From the NCBI RefSeq assembly GCF_004322395.1, contig NZ_SCTW01000008.1, positions 62,001 to 126,000 of the forward strand: a DNA stretch of 64,000 nucleotides. Reading direction: 5' to 3'. The position numbers and the translations under genes were made by a program. The DNA is from Methylobacter sp. GTDB taxonomy: Bacteria > Pseudomonadota > Gammaproteobacteria > Methylococcales > Methylomonadaceae. The notes below the pieces were generated by a model. That model was not told the origin of the DNA. It saw only the letters and a list, made by a program, of their open reading frames with translations, and did no database searches. Positions 43,819-53,662 of the stretch are shown here, in pieces (the first letter of the stretch is position 1; each line of letters begins with the position of its first letter).

Positions 43819-45843
43819 ATGACTGACGAAGACAAGGACCATATTGAACTAATAAAAAAATCCGCTCGATCAGTTCTAAAGGATGATATAAAACATCTTC
43901 ACCTTATACCTTCTGTCGCTATCAAACTATTAAATGTAACCAATGATGACAACGCCAGGATCGAAGACTTATCTTTGATTATAGAAACAGAACCGGTGCT
44001 GGCTGCAAAAATCCTAAATCAGGTTAACTCTGCTGCATACGCCTTACCGAATAGAATAACTTCGATTAAACGCGCAGTTAATATACTAGGTTTTTCTACC
44101 GTACGTCAGCTTGCGTTAAACCTGCTGTTTTATAACAAACTGACACAACGAAACTCAAAACAATCGTTTGATTTGTTATTTTTCTGGCAACATTGTCTTT
44201 ATGTCGCTTCATTAAGCAAGAGAATAGCCGTCGCACTTAAGTATCCAGAACCGGATCTGGTTTATACAGGCGGACTTTTACATGATATAGGCAAAGTAGT
44301 TATGGAAAACTATGGGCGCGTGACTTACAGTGATTTTATTAATTCCACAAGCAAAAGCTTGCATTCGACCATTGAAGAGGAACGTCGTTTTTTCGGAATA
44401 ACTCATGCCGAGATAGGACATGTTTTTTGCCTAGAATGGCAATTACCGGCATCAATCATGGCAATCGTTGCTTATCATCATGATCAGCCAACTGAGACAT
44501 CTCCTTACGCTAAATTCGGAACGGAAATAGCTATTGTTTCCTTCGCAAATTATATAGCTTGGATACAGGGAATAGGTTCGGCTAGCCATGATGTTCCCCC
44601 TCCCACATTACAAAGCGCGGTATTAGAAACTATCGATATTGACCAACTGGATCTTGACACTCTACTGCAACAGGTAGATCAAGATATGCAAAGTACCCGG
44701 GAGTTCTACGGCATTCATCTGCCCTGCTTAGCCACGTTAAGGGCCACGTTGATTAAAAAAGCGATTAACCTTAGCCAGATAAGCGCCGGTAAGCTTTTTG
44801 CGGCTGACTCTGACTATACATCCAGCAAAAAACCATCATCCAGTTTGACCGCGCCTCATCACAGCCTTAATCCGGAAGATTTCATACCCCGGACACTAGA
44901 GGCAATACAAGAAGAATTTTCTTTTGATCGCACTATTATGTTCACTATCGACCCTAAGCGCCGCTGTCTGATAGCATCATATTGGTGGCCGAAATTAACA
45001 TTACCGGCCAAGCTACAACCCTTTGAGATCGGCATTAACGGCATTTCCGGAGCCTTATTAAAAAGCCTGCGCGAAAAAAAAGCCGTCATTATCAATAGCA
45101 AAATAGAGCGCAACAATCCACTCATTCAACGCTTAAAAATTACTGAGTTTATCGCGATACCGGTATTTCACCACAATCATCTGTTCGGTGTACTTTATGC
45201 TGATAATTCACTATCAAAAAAACCGATGACCCCACAATTGCTGCGAGAAATAATGCCAATTGCTTATGAATTGGGAGTCGCAATGTTTAATGCCAAACAA
45301 TACGACCAAGAGAAGAAACACGCACAGGTCGATCATTTAACGCAGCTTTTTAATAAACGCATAGTCAACAACTTTTTGGCTGAGATTTTCCAAGAAGATG
45401 AGTCGAAACTGGCAAATATCGCTATTGGCTTTATCGATATAGACAGGTTCAAACTATTTAACGACACTTGCGGGCATCAGGCAGGAGATGATGCATTAAA
45501 GATTGTTGCCGATATTTTGCGCGGTTTAACGCGCCCTGGAGACTTGATTGGCCGTTACGGCGGAGAAGAGTTTTTATTTGTCCTTAAAAATACTGATGAA
45601 GCCGGCGCCCACGGCTATGCCGAACGTATAAGATCGGAAGTTGAGCGTCGCGGCAAGATTATGAGCCAACGATTTCATGGACATGCGTTGACAGTTAGTA
45701 TCGGCGTATCCATGTATAGCCGACACTATGTTCATTACAACGATATGATCGAGGCCGCCGATCAAGCCATGTATCGTGCGAAAAACGAAGGCAGAAACCG
45801 AATTGTCCTGCTGTCAAGTGCTGTTATGTCCGATAAAAAATAA
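43819..45843 (+). CDS. HDOD-GAF-GGDEF signalling protein (diguanylate cyclase)
   Basis: This is a 674-residue soluble protein. An HDOD domain (about 20-220, with GLLHDIGKVVMENYG) is followed by a GAF-like segment (about 350-500, IPVFHHNHLFGVLYADNS) and a GGDEF domain (about 515-665). The active site is GRYGGEEF, and RPGD, five residues before it, fits the inhibitory I-site. It should make c-di-GMP, which the PilZ protein at 5.5 kb could read. The sensed signal is not known. It is divergent from gnnA. Confidence 0.88.
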   Translation: MTDEDKDHIELIKKSARSVLKDDIKHLHLIPSVAIKLLNVTNDDNARIEDLSLIIETEPVLAAKILNQVNSAAYALPNRITSIKRAVNILGFSTVRQLALNLLFYNKLTQRNSKQSFDLLFFWQHCLYVASLSKRIAVALKYPEPDLVYTGGLLHDIGKVVMENYGRVTYSDFINSTSKSLHSTIEEERRFFGITHAEIGHVFCLEWQLPASIMAIVAYHHDQPTETSPYAKFGTEIAIVSFANYIAWIQGIGSASHDVPPPTLQSAVLETIDIDQLDLDTLLQQVDQDMQSTREFYGIHLPCLATLRATLIKKAINLSQISAGKLFAADSDYTSSKKPSSSLTAPHHSLNPEDFIPRTLEAIQEEFSFDRTIMFTIDPKRRCLIASYWWPKLTLPAKLQPFEIGINGISGALLKSLREKKAVIINSKIERNNPLIQRLKITEFIAIPVFHHNHLFGVLYADNSLSKKPMTPQLLREIMPIAYELGVAMFNAKQYDQEKKHAQVDHLTQLFNKRIVNNFLAEIFQEDESKLANIAIGFIDIDRFKLFNDTCGHQAGDDALKIVADILRGLTRPGDLIGRYGGEEFLFVLKNTDEAGAHGYAERIRSEVERRGKIMSQRFHGHALTVSIGVSMYSRHYVHYNDMIEAADQAMYRAKNEGRNRIVLLSSAVMSDKK

Positions 45844-45878
45844 ACATCGCGCAGATTCGGCGTTGTCCATTCCGACAG

Positions 45879-46340
45879 TCACCGTTTTAGGGTGATAACA
45901 ATCCCCGCGCCATCCAGCGATTTTTGTTTATCAACTTCCGGTTCTTGCGACATCAACATCTCGCCGTCTAAATGGACAGGTTGTGATTTTTTCTTTTCTT
46001 TAATAAATATAGCTGATGGCTCTCTCTGGGCTATTCTGTTTTGTTCAGTTGGCAACCAAGCATTTTCAGAAGCTTTAAAAGGAATAGAAAGATCCAGCGA
46101 TTTTTGAAGCTCAGCGTATTCACTAGCGCTGTTATTGGCGTCAGCCAATAAATGTTTGTCTTTTTTCTCTTTTTGTTTAACAAGACTCTGTTTACTCTTA
46201 AGCCGTACAGTTTTTACGTTAACCGATGCAACTTGTTTTTCTGCCAAAAGAGCATGATTAATACCCGGCTTTTGAAACCCGGTTAGCAAAATGAATGAAG
46301 CCATCACAAAATTCAATAGAAACAGGCGATAATTTTTCAT
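45879..46340 (-). CDS. Hypothetical exported protein
   Basis: This is a 153-residue protein with an uncleaved or cleavable N-terminal hydrophobic segment (about 5-22, LFLLNFVMASFILLTGF) and a basic, low-complexity body with many Lys/Gln. No domain was recognised. It converges with the HDOD-GAF-GGDEF gene. Confidence 0.5.
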   Translation of the reverse strand: MKNYRLFLLNFVMASFILLTGFQKPGINHALLAEKQVASVNVKTVRLKSKQSLVKQKEKKDKHLLADANNSASEYAELQKSLDLSIPFKASENAWLPTEQNRIAQREPSAIFIKEKKKSQPVHLDGEMLMSQEPEVDKQKSLDGAGIVITLKR

Positions 46341-46453
46341 GTTAATTTTGCTCCTCTCCAGCTGTAAAACTAAACCTCTGTTATATTCATTCTAGACCAA
46401 CATACTAAAATTGGAACGTGGTCCACAGAAATTTTATTTTATCAGCCGGAAAA

Positions 46454-48865
46454 CTACCTGCTCAAACGTCGTTCAGTTTCCAACACTAGCTGGGTGGTCT
46501 GCAACACAGTATCGGGATTCAAGCTCATCGAATCAATACCGGTTTCCACCAGAAATTCCGCCATTTCCGGATAATCCGACGGCGCTTGACCGCAAAGTCC
46601 GCAATGTTTACCGTTACGGCGCGCGCCATCAATGGCAAGACGAATCATTTCTTTAACGCCTGGATCGCGCTCGTCAAAATCTTCGGCGATTATCGCAGAG
46701 TCTCGGTCGACACCCAAAGTAAGCTGGGTCAAATCATTGGAACCAATCGAAAAGCCATCGAAATGTTCGGAAAAGGCATCGATTTGAATGACGTTATTAG
46801 GAATCTCGCACATCACATAAACTTCCAATCCTTGCTCGCCGCGCTTCAAACCAAGCTGCGCCATGTAGTCGAGCACACGCCGGGCTTCTTCTACGCGGCG
46901 GCAAAAGGGAATCATCAGAATAACATTGGTTAAGCCCATCTGGTCGCGCACCCGTTTCATAGCCTTGCATTCCAACGCAAAACCTTCTGCATAAGCAGGA
47001 TGGATATACCGCGACGCACCGCGAAAACCGATCATCGGATTGGCTTCATCAAACTCAAACCACCTCCCGCCAAGCAAAGTGGCGTATTCATTAGTTTTAA
47101 AGTCCGACATCCGCACGACTACGGGTTTGGGGTAAAACGCCGCGGCAATGGTGCCCACGCCCTCGGACAACTTTTGAATAAAATAATCTTCAGCACTTGG
47201 ATAATTATCTGTCAATTGGTCTAGCTGTTCCCGCTCGTCGGCATCCTGCACTTGCTCCGGATGTATCAGTGCCATAGGGTGCGCTTTGATGTATTCGGTA
47301 ATGATAAATTCCATCCGCGCCAAGCCCACGCCGTCATTGGGCAGGAAGCTGGTTTTAAAGGCTAGTTCGGGATTGCCTATATTGAGCATGATTTTGGTTT
47401 TCGGGCGTTGCAAACCCGACAAGTCGGTGGTTTTAATATCGAAGTCGAGAATACCGGAATATACCTTACCGACATCGCCTTCGGCACACGATACGGTAAC
47501 AGGGCTATTGTGTTTAATCGCTGTCGTGGCATTTTCGCAACCCACTACAGCCGGCACACCCAATTCACGAGAAATAATTGCCGCATGACAAGTGCGCCCG
47601 CCCCGGTTAGTGACTATCGCTGAAGCCATTTTCATAACGGGCTCCCAATCCGGCGTAGTCATATCGGCAACCAGCACATCGCCGGGGCTAAAGCTGTTTA
47701 ACTGCTCGATATTTTCAATAATCCGCGCATTACCGGTGGCAATTTTACTGCCGACCGCATGACCGGTGACGATCGGTTCGGCTTTCTGTCTAAGACTATA
47801 TTGCTCCAAGACCATACCGCGCAATTGAGAAACCACGGTTTCCGGGCGCGCCTGAACGATATATAGCGTACCGTCAAGGCCGTCTTTCGCCCATTCAATA
47901 TCCATTGGCTTGGCTTGCCCGGCTTTGGCGCTGTAATGCTTTTCTATTTTGAGGGCGTAATCGGCGAGGGTTAGAACATCCGCATCGTTAATGCAAAAGC
48001 GGTTACGTTCTTCTTCAGAGGTCACAATATTCCGGGTAGGTTCACGAGTGCGCCCTTCGCTGTAAACCATTTTTATTTTCTTCGCGCCCAAGGTGCGCCT
48101 TAATACTGCCCTATGACCCTGTTCAAAAGTCGGTTTATGCACATAGAACTCGTCGGGATCGACTGCTCCTTGCACGACATTTTCGCCCAATCCGTAAGCA
48201 CCGGTAATAAACACCACATCTTTGAATCCGGATTCGGTATCCAACGAGAACATCACGCCGCTGGCATCCAGATCCGAGCGTACCATTTTCATAATGCCTA
48301 CCGATAAGGCCAGCTTGAAATGATCGAAGCCTTGATCGATGCGGTAATGGATAGCACGATCGGTGAACAGGCTGGCAAAACAGCGTTTGCAAGAATCCAG
48401 CAAAGCCTGGTCGCCGCGTATATTCAGGTAAGTATCCTGCTGTCCGGCAAAACTCGCGGTCGGCAAGTCTTCGGCAGTGGCGGAACTGCGTACGGCAACG
48501 CTTAAATCATCGCCGTACTGTTCTTTCAATTGAGTAAAAGCCTCGATAATTTGCTGTTCAAGATCTTCAGGAAAAGGCGCTGCATAGATTATTTCTCTTG
48601 CTTTGAGCGCACGTTTGGCAAGATCGGCGATATCGTCAGGATTCAAATCATCCAATGCTTGATGGAGTGCCCCCCAAGCATTCGCTTGATCCAATACATA
48701 GCGGTAAGCTTCCGCAGTCACGGCAAAACCGTTGGGAATCCGGATACCTTGCGGTATTAGTTCTCTGTACATTTCACCTAACGAAGCATTCTTGCCGCCT
48801 ACAGAAGGTATGTCTTCAATCGTTAATTCATTAAACCAACGGATATAGTTTGCTTGCTCGGACAT
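46454..48865 (-). CDS. ppsA: Phosphoenolpyruvate synthase
   Basis: This 803-residue enzyme makes PEP from pyruvate and ATP. The nucleotide-binding N-terminal part (SVGGKNASLGEMYREL, VAVRSSATAEDLP), the phosphohistidine site GGRTCHAAIISRELGVPAVV and the C-terminal PEP-binding segment (GSNDLTQLTLGVDRD, GLCGQAPSDYPE) are all present. The start at 48865 is preferred over 48868 because GGAG then has a five-base spacing. In a methylotroph it would serve gluconeogenesis from C3 assimilation products. Confidence 0.97.
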   Translation of the reverse strand: MSEQANYIRWFNELTIEDIPSVGGKNASLGEMYRELIPQGIRIPNGFAVTAEAYRYVLDQANAWGALHQALDDLNPDDIADLAKRALKAREIIYAAPFPEDLEQQIIEAFTQLKEQYGDDLSVAVRSSATAEDLPTASFAGQQDTYLNIRGDQALLDSCKRCFASLFTDRAIHYRIDQGFDHFKLALSVGIMKMVRSDLDASGVMFSLDTESGFKDVVFITGAYGLGENVVQGAVDPDEFYVHKPTFEQGHRAVLRRTLGAKKIKMVYSEGRTREPTRNIVTSEEERNRFCINDADVLTLADYALKIEKHYSAKAGQAKPMDIEWAKDGLDGTLYIVQARPETVVSQLRGMVLEQYSLRQKAEPIVTGHAVGSKIATGNARIIENIEQLNSFSPGDVLVADMTTPDWEPVMKMASAIVTNRGGRTCHAAIISRELGVPAVVGCENATTAIKHNSPVTVSCAEGDVGKVYSGILDFDIKTTDLSGLQRPKTKIMLNIGNPELAFKTSFLPNDGVGLARMEFIITEYIKAHPMALIHPEQVQDADEREQLDQLTDNYPSAEDYFIQKLSEGVGTIAAAFYPKPVVVRMSDFKTNEYATLLGGRWFEFDEANPMIGFRGASRYIHPAYAEGFALECKAMKRVRDQMGLTNVILMIPFCRRVEEARRVLDYMAQLGLKRGEQGLEVYVMCEIPNNVIQIDAFSEHFDGFSIGSNDLTQLTLGVDRDSAIIAEDFDERDPGVKEMIRLAIDGARRNGKHCGLCGQAPSDYPEMAEFLVETGIDSMSLNPDTVLQTTQLVLETERRLSR

Positions 48866-49038
48866 CATGGCTCCTTAAACGAATTGTTCACTTATTCAGA
48901 ATATGGATTATTGATAATTTATCTATATATTCTTTCTTAGATTCAACTGATTAAATATAACCATATTAACTATATGTGACAAAATGCCATATTATCATTT
49001 TGCTTTTGCATTGATAGCATACCAATATGCGCTCTGAC

Positions 49039-49090
49039 TTACCTTTCTTGGTAAGGGGGAGCCTAATCATCTATTGGGCTCCCTTTTTTT
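49039..49090 (+). terminator. Hairpin plus intrinsic terminator, possible end of a small RNA
   Basis: A 6-bp hairpin CTTACC/GGTAAG directly precedes a terminator stem GGGAGCC (49057-49063) / GGCTCCC (49077-49083) with seven Ts. No plus-strand gene leads into it, so a short non-coding transcript may end here. Confidence 0.55.
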
Positions 49091-49574
49091 GAGTTTTTTG
49101 TAATTTCAAAACTCAAACTTAACAATCAAGCACCTGCAATCTTTTTCAAAATCCCTGTGGATAACTCTGTGTACAAGATATAAATAACTTGATTCAGGCT
49201 TGATAAAGCCAGTCTTTTCGTTAAATTTCAGCTTTTATACAAGACAATAATTTATTATAAATCAATGCATTATACCCACAAGATATGTTTATTTTACTGT
49301 CTTCAAGGCTTAAATCATCATCTATTGCAACAAAGTTAATCTGTGCATAAACAACGCCTGCTAAGCCTATGAACTGTTTAAGCTTTAATTGATCTTTGGC
49401 GTGATCGATATTTTGAAGTCATTTCCAAAATACTGACAAAAGATAGGGTATAAAAATTTATCGCTGAAGATATCCAACTTCAGCTCTATGGATAATTGCC
49501 TGACTAGCGCTACCAATAATAACCCGTTGCTGAAGTTTCTGATTTCAAGATTAACTTTTAAATAGCCGATCATC

Positions 49575-49604
49575 AAAAAAGGGCGTTACATTAAAACCGC
49601 CCTT
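49575..49604 (-). terminator. Terminator of the chemotaxis operon
   Basis: On the minus strand, stem AAGGGCG/CGCCCTT with a 12-nt loop is followed by TTTTTT. It lies 150 bp after the last gene of the operon, the ODP-like gene. Confidence 0.7.
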
Positions 49605-49753
49605 GAAAACCTAAAAACCTTCGCTTGAATGAATAAAAATTAATTTATATCGCCACATTCAATACAAATTTGAAGCTGCAAGAAAGCAAATTGATGACCG
49701 TCGGATAAATATCGCCTCTTTTTCAAATGCACCGGGCTATGTTTTAGAATTGA

Positions 49754-50482
49754 TTAAACAGCAATACCTACCTGTAAAGCATCAAACCAGTCTAAAAACC
49801 GTTTGACATCGTCACCTTTAAACATCCGACCATGCTGTGGAGCCAAAATATCAATATCGAGATTTCTTACTCGCTCAATCCAAACTCTTTTTGCCTGATT
49901 TGACGGCATCCATCGTTGATGCCAATAACGCATTTTTTCAACATGCGCGGCAAAATTATCAACAAAAACAGGAGAATCCGGTCCTTCAATAGCGGCACCG
50001 ACATCTCCTGACATCAAGATTTTAGCTTGCGGATCATAAACATGAAAATTCCCTGATGAGTGTAAATAATGGGCAGGAATAAGTTGCAGCTCCACAGACT
50101 CTAACTTAATCGTTCCGCCATTATCCGGAATGGGTATGTATTCTATTGATTCGCAACTGTAATGCCGCAAGAAACCTTCCCAAACAGCCGGCGCATGGAG
50201 CTTGGCATTTGTTAAAGCTTGATCCCATAAACCCAATGATGAGATCACATCCGGATCCTGATGCGAAGCGAACAAATCCGTTATTTGATCCACAGGCGCA
50301 TGATGTAATACAGCCGCCATCATCGGAGCAAACAATTCAGCACCGCCTGGATCCAACAACAGACAGCGATTAGGCGTGCGCACCACATATTGGTTAGTAT
50401 CGATTATATTATTAGGTTTACCTTCATCCCTTCCGAACATAATCCATTGATGCGATCCTTCATATATCTTGGTCATTTTCAT
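49754..50482 (-). CDS. Diiron MBL-fold protein (ODP-like oxygen sensor)
   Basis: This is a 242-residue metallo-beta-lactamase-fold protein resembling the diiron half of flavodiiron proteins. SHQDPD (ligand-like H, D, D about 74-78), AHYLHSSGNF (His), SGDVGAAIEG (bridging Asp about 160) and APQHGRMF (His about 217) match the iron-ligand order. The usual second His after HxExD is missing. There is no flavodoxin domain. ODP proteins of this kind pair with chemoreceptors in Treponema and other bacteria and sense oxygen. The place at the end of a chemotaxis operon supports that role. Enzymatic NO/O2 reduction is the alternative. Confidence 0.65.
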   Translation of the reverse strand: MKMTKIYEGSHQWIMFGRDEGKPNNIIDTNQYVVRTPNRCLLLDPGGAELFAPMMAAVLHHAPVDQITDLFASHQDPDVISSLGLWDQALTNAKLHAPAVWEGFLRHYSCESIEYIPIPDNGGTIKLESVELQLIPAHYLHSSGNFHVYDPQAKILMSGDVGAAIEGPDSPVFVDNFAAHVEKMRYWHQRWMPSNQAKRVWIERVRNLDIDILAPQHGRMFKGDDVKRFLDWFDALQVGIAV

Positions 50483-50514
50483 AAAAAACAATGCCTTCTG
50501 TAATTAGCAGCTAT

Positions 50515-51123
50515 TCAGCTATTGCGATAAATGGATAATGCGATTCTGCAACGCTGCACATTATCATGAATGGTATGTGCGGCTTTATCCACACTTTCGG
50601 CAACTGCCTGCAGACTCTGCAAATACTCACCCGCTTGAGATGCTTCAATTCTTGAGTTTGCAGCAATAACTCGTGCGGCGCGCGCATGATGCATCACCGC
50701 CTCAAGTTGTCCTAACAGTTGCGAGACATCCCGTTTAAACTGCCTCTGGCAATCTTGCATTGAAAGCTTTGCATGATCCACAGGCCCCTGCATTGTTTTA
50801 GCAAAAACGGCATCTTCAGCCATTTTTGCTGCCAACTCAAATTTATTATAAGCGATCGTTTTTTGGAACTCATCGACAGTTAATCGATATAAGACTAAAG
50901 CATATATATTTATGTTAGTAACCAGCTCAATTGTTTCTTTAGCCAATTCATTAATAAAGTCAGTAATCGGTTGGAATCCTTTTGCTTTATCTCCAGCCCT
51001 GAATGCAATTGCCTTTGCATTGGCCGCAGCTAACGATATTTCCTTAGCTACCACCATGACCGCGCTTAACTCCGAGGTAATGGAAGCTACTGCAATAAAT
51101 TGTGATTTAGTCTGATTAGTCAT
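50515..51123 (-). CDS. Short MCP-like cytoplasmic protein
   Basis: This 202-residue helical protein has no sensor or membrane part. Two stretches resemble the hairpin tip of chemoreceptors: ISLAAANAKAIAFRAGDKAK with FQPITDFINELAKET (about 29-67), and ARVIAANSRIEASQAGEYLQ (about 153-172), compare NASIEAARAGDxGKGF. It may interact with CheA/CheW or with the ODP-like protein 23 bp downstream. It is not a standard receptor. Confidence 0.55.
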   Translation of the reverse strand: MTNQTKSQFIAVASITSELSAVMVVAKEISLAAANAKAIAFRAGDKAKGFQPITDFINELAKETIELVTNINIYALVLYRLTVDEFQKTIAYNKFELAAKMAEDAVFAKTMQGPVDHAKLSMQDCQRQFKRDVSQLLGQLEAVMHHARAARVIAANSRIEASQAGEYLQSLQAVAESVDKAAHTIHDNVQRCRIALSIYRNS

Positions 51124-51290
51124 ATTTGGTTACATAGCGTAAAGTAACATTTTTAAAATTCTGTATCTGACATATGCTTTTAGCTTATTATGGTAATTTC
51201 CAATGAAATATATTCACATAAGAAAAAACATCGCCACCTACATCCGAAAAAGCCTGATAAGATAATATCAAAGACCTCAGCAACATATTT

Positions 51291-52409
51291 TTAGTTAACC
51301 TTACCAACACTGCCAAGCTTAACCAAGCTTAAAACTTTATTCGAAACTTCTTCTAACGATACCACATAGTCGGTGCATCCCAACTTGAATGCCGCTCCCG
51401 GCATGCCCCAAACGACACTGGATTGCTCATCCTGAATAACAGTTTTGGCTCCCGCATCATGCATTTCTTTCATACCCATTGCTCCGTCAGCCCCCATGCC
51501 GGTCAATAGCACACCAATAGCATTAGCGCCTGCACATTGAGAGACTGAACGAAACAAGACATCAACTGCGGGTTTATGGCGATTGACAGGTAATCCATCA
51601 CTTAAATGAATAATATATTTACCTCCCTCTCTGATCACCAGCATGTGCTTATCTCCAGGTGAAAGATAAATATTCCCCGGCTCAACCGTCTGACCATGTT
51701 TTGGGATACAAGCTGACATTTCCGTTGCAAGATCAATATGCCGGACAAATGATTGACTAAATGCAGCGGGTAAATGTTGCGTTATTAAAATAGGTGGGGT
51801 ATCGGCCGGAAATCCTTTAACTACTGTTTTAATCGCTTCGGTTCCTCCCGTTGAGGCGCCTAAAGCAATTATCTTATTGGTGGGGCCAATATGTGTTTTA
51901 ACAAGGGCCGCTTTTAAAATAACATCGACTGAATGTTTTTCTGAAATATCGGGAGTTGTCGTTACAGGACTTTTAGGTTTGATAACCCTATTCTGGATGC
52001 TTCCTACTTTTGCTTGAGCCGCTACCTTAACCTTGGAAATAATTTCATCAGCATACTCATTCAGAGTATTAACAACATCAACTTTAGGTTTGGCAATAAA
52101 ATCTACCGCACCTAATGCCAAAGCATTTAAAGTAGCCTCTGCACCATGTTCAGTCAGCGTGGAGATCATTACAACCGGTGTTGGCCTTAATCGCATCAGG
52201 TTACTTAAAAAAGTTATCCCGTCCATATGCGGCATTTCAATATCCAGCGTTAATACGTCCGGATTTAATTGCTTAATCATTTCTCTAGCGATAAGAGGGT
52301 CTGCTGCCGCCCCCACCACTTCAATATCAGGTGATGAACTTAAAACTTCAGTCAGGATTTTCCTGATTAATGCTGAATCATCAATAACCAATACTCGTAT
52401 CTTACCCAT
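51291..52409 (-). CDS. cheB: Chemotaxis response regulator protein-glutamate methylesterase CheB
   Basis: This 372-residue CheB has an N-terminal receiver (D56 in LTLDIEMP) and a C-terminal methylesterase with catalytic S186 (LGASTGG), H212 (ITQHLP) and an Asp in TGMGADGAMG. It removes methyl groups from receptors and deamidates them. Upstream of its start are the remains of a cheD tail, evidence of a tandem duplication. Confidence 0.95.
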   Translation of the reverse strand: MGKIRVLVIDDSALIRKILTEVLSSSPDIEVVGAAADPLIAREMIKQLNPDVLTLDIEMPHMDGITFLSNLMRLRPTPVVMISTLTEHGAEATLNALALGAVDFIAKPKVDVVNTLNEYADEIISKVKVAAQAKVGSIQNRVIKPKSPVTTTPDISEKHSVDVILKAALVKTHIGPTNKIIALGASTGGTEAIKTVVKGFPADTPPILITQHLPAAFSQSFVRHIDLATEMSACIPKHGQTVEPGNIYLSPGDKHMLVIREGGKYIIHLSDGLPVNRHKPAVDVLFRSVSQCAGANAIGVLLTGMGADGAMGMKEMHDAGAKTVIQDEQSSVVWGMPGAAFKLGCTDYVVSLEEVSNKVLSLVKLGSVGKVN

Positions 52410-52478
52410 AAACCCACTCTAAAAGAAGCCCATCATCACCATCAACAGGTGTATTTTTAATGTTGATTGCTACCACTT
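52407..52478 (-). pseudogene. Fossil of a cheD 3' end before cheB
   Basis: The minus strand just before and across the cheB start encodes VAINIKNTPVDGDDGLLLEW and then a stop. This matches the end of the intact CheD (NNIKNAPVEGDVELF). Only this tail remains, so a second cheD once preceded this cheB. Confidence 0.65.
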
Positions 52479-52586
52479 TAAATTTAGTAGTCACATCGTT
52501 TTTAGAATTCCTGAAGCTTGTTCATCCTTATATTCACTCACTCTCCAAACAATCGGAGTCCTTATCAGAGGACCTGATTTTTGGCC

Positions 52587-53009
52587 TCAATGTCCAAGTC
52601 TTCTAATATTAGCTTGCGACGCTACTCTTACCTTAGCAATTATGTCTTCAGCATAGTCATTCAATGCATTTTCAACATCAACTGTAGGTTTAGCTATAAA
52701 ATCAACTGCGCCTAACTCAAGAGCTGTTAATGTTACTTCGGCATTACTCTCTGTGAGCGCTGAAATCATTACAACGGGCATTGGCCTTAATCTCATCAAA
52801 TTGCGCAAAAAAGTAATCCCATCCATACGCGGCATTTCAATATCCAATGTCAATACGTCAGGATTTAGTTCCTTAATCATCTCTCTGGCAATATAAGGAT
52901 CTTCTGCTCCCCCCACCACCTCAATATCGGGTGACGAGCTTAAAATCTCAGTCAGCACTTTTCTGATTAACAATGAATCATCAACAATCAATACACGTAT
53001 TTTATTCAC
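52587..53009 (-). CDS. Receiver-only CheB duplicate (CheY-like)
   Basis: This 140-residue protein is very similar to residues 1-135 of the neighbouring CheB (for example [38 protein letters not shown]). It has the phosphoacceptor D56 and the conserved Lys in IAKP. The methylesterase half is gone. It starts with a GTG, 9 bp after cheD. It may act as a phosphate sink or compete with CheB for CheA, or be a decaying copy. Confidence 0.75.
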   Translation of the reverse strand: MNKIRVLIVDDSLLIRKVLTEILSSSPDIEVVGGAEDPYIAREMIKELNPDVLTLDIEMPRMDGITFLRNLMRLRPMPVVMISALTESNAEVTLTALELGAVDFIAKPTVDVENALNDYAEDIIAKVRVASQANIRRLGH

Positions 53010-53018
53010 TATATACTC

Positions 53019-53657
53019 TTAAAAAAGCTCAACATCACCTTCAACAGGTGCATTTTTAATATTATTAAAATACTGCCGTTCTCTTCTTATAATCGTATCG
53101 TTATGCAAATGCTCGATTTTTTTCATTCCGACTTTACCTGTCCTAGGAAAATAGATGATTTTCCTAGGATAAATGTCACCCAAGTCCTGAGATAATAAAG
53201 GCAAGCCTTCTGTGTCAATATAATCCAAGATAAAGTCAATATTTTTAAGGCCAACATCAGTCAAAGTCGGAATGATTCTACCGCCGCCAAACGCCTTAAC
53301 TTCCAAGTTTTTTCTTTTGCCTCCATTCATTAAGATGGTATTAATTAAATGCTCCATGGCATAATTCCCGTAGCGGGTTGCATTGCCGACAACCGCTTCG
53401 TTACCTTGTTTCAGCTTATCCGCCGTAGTTTCCGGCAACATAAAGTGATTCATTCCCCCTAAGCCTGAAACCTTATCCCGAATACATGCCGATATACAAG
53501 AACCTAATACGGTTGTGATTAATTCATCTTCCTGAGTTACATAGTATTCTCCAGGTAAAATCTTTGCGGCAATTACACCACGCTCTTTATCCACATATCT
53601 ATTAATATGTTCAAACCCATCTATCGAAGGTGAACCAATATCATTGCTAGCGCTCAT
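53019..53657 (-). CDS. cheD: Chemoreceptor glutamine deamidase CheD
   Basis: This 212-residue CheD deamidates glutamines of chemoreceptors. The catalytic set is visible: C54 in LGSCISACIRD, H71 in GGMNHFMLPE, and the following Thr. FGGGRIIPTLTDVG is also a family motif. It is followed by the receiver-only CheB duplicate and overlaps no gene. cheR lies 5 bp upstream. Confidence 0.95.
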   Translation of the reverse strand: MSASNDIGSPSIDGFEHINRYVDKERGVIAAKILPGEYYVTQEDELITTVLGSCISACIRDKVSGLGGMNHFMLPETTADKLKQGNEAVVGNATRYGNYAMEHLINTILMNGGKRKNLEVKAFGGGRIIPTLTDVGLKNIDFILDYIDTEGLPLLSQDLGDIYPRKIIYFPRTGKVGMKKIEHLHNDTIIRRERQYFNNIKNAPVEGDVELF

Positions 53658-53662
53658 TAGTA

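Larger units (their letters stand above)
48866..49753. other. Long gap between ppsA and the chemotaxis operon
   Basis: It contains a structured segment with a terminator (49030-49090) and a minus-strand terminator (49575-49604). A 63-codon frame at 49385-49576 starts right behind the latter and has no ribosome binding site, so I do not call it. The AT-rich stretch 48870-49000 probably holds the ppsA promoter. Confidence 0.5.

Noticed and set aside
49385-49576. 63-codon minus-strand frame
   Set aside because: It begins directly behind the operon terminator with a TTG/ATG and no ribosome binding site.
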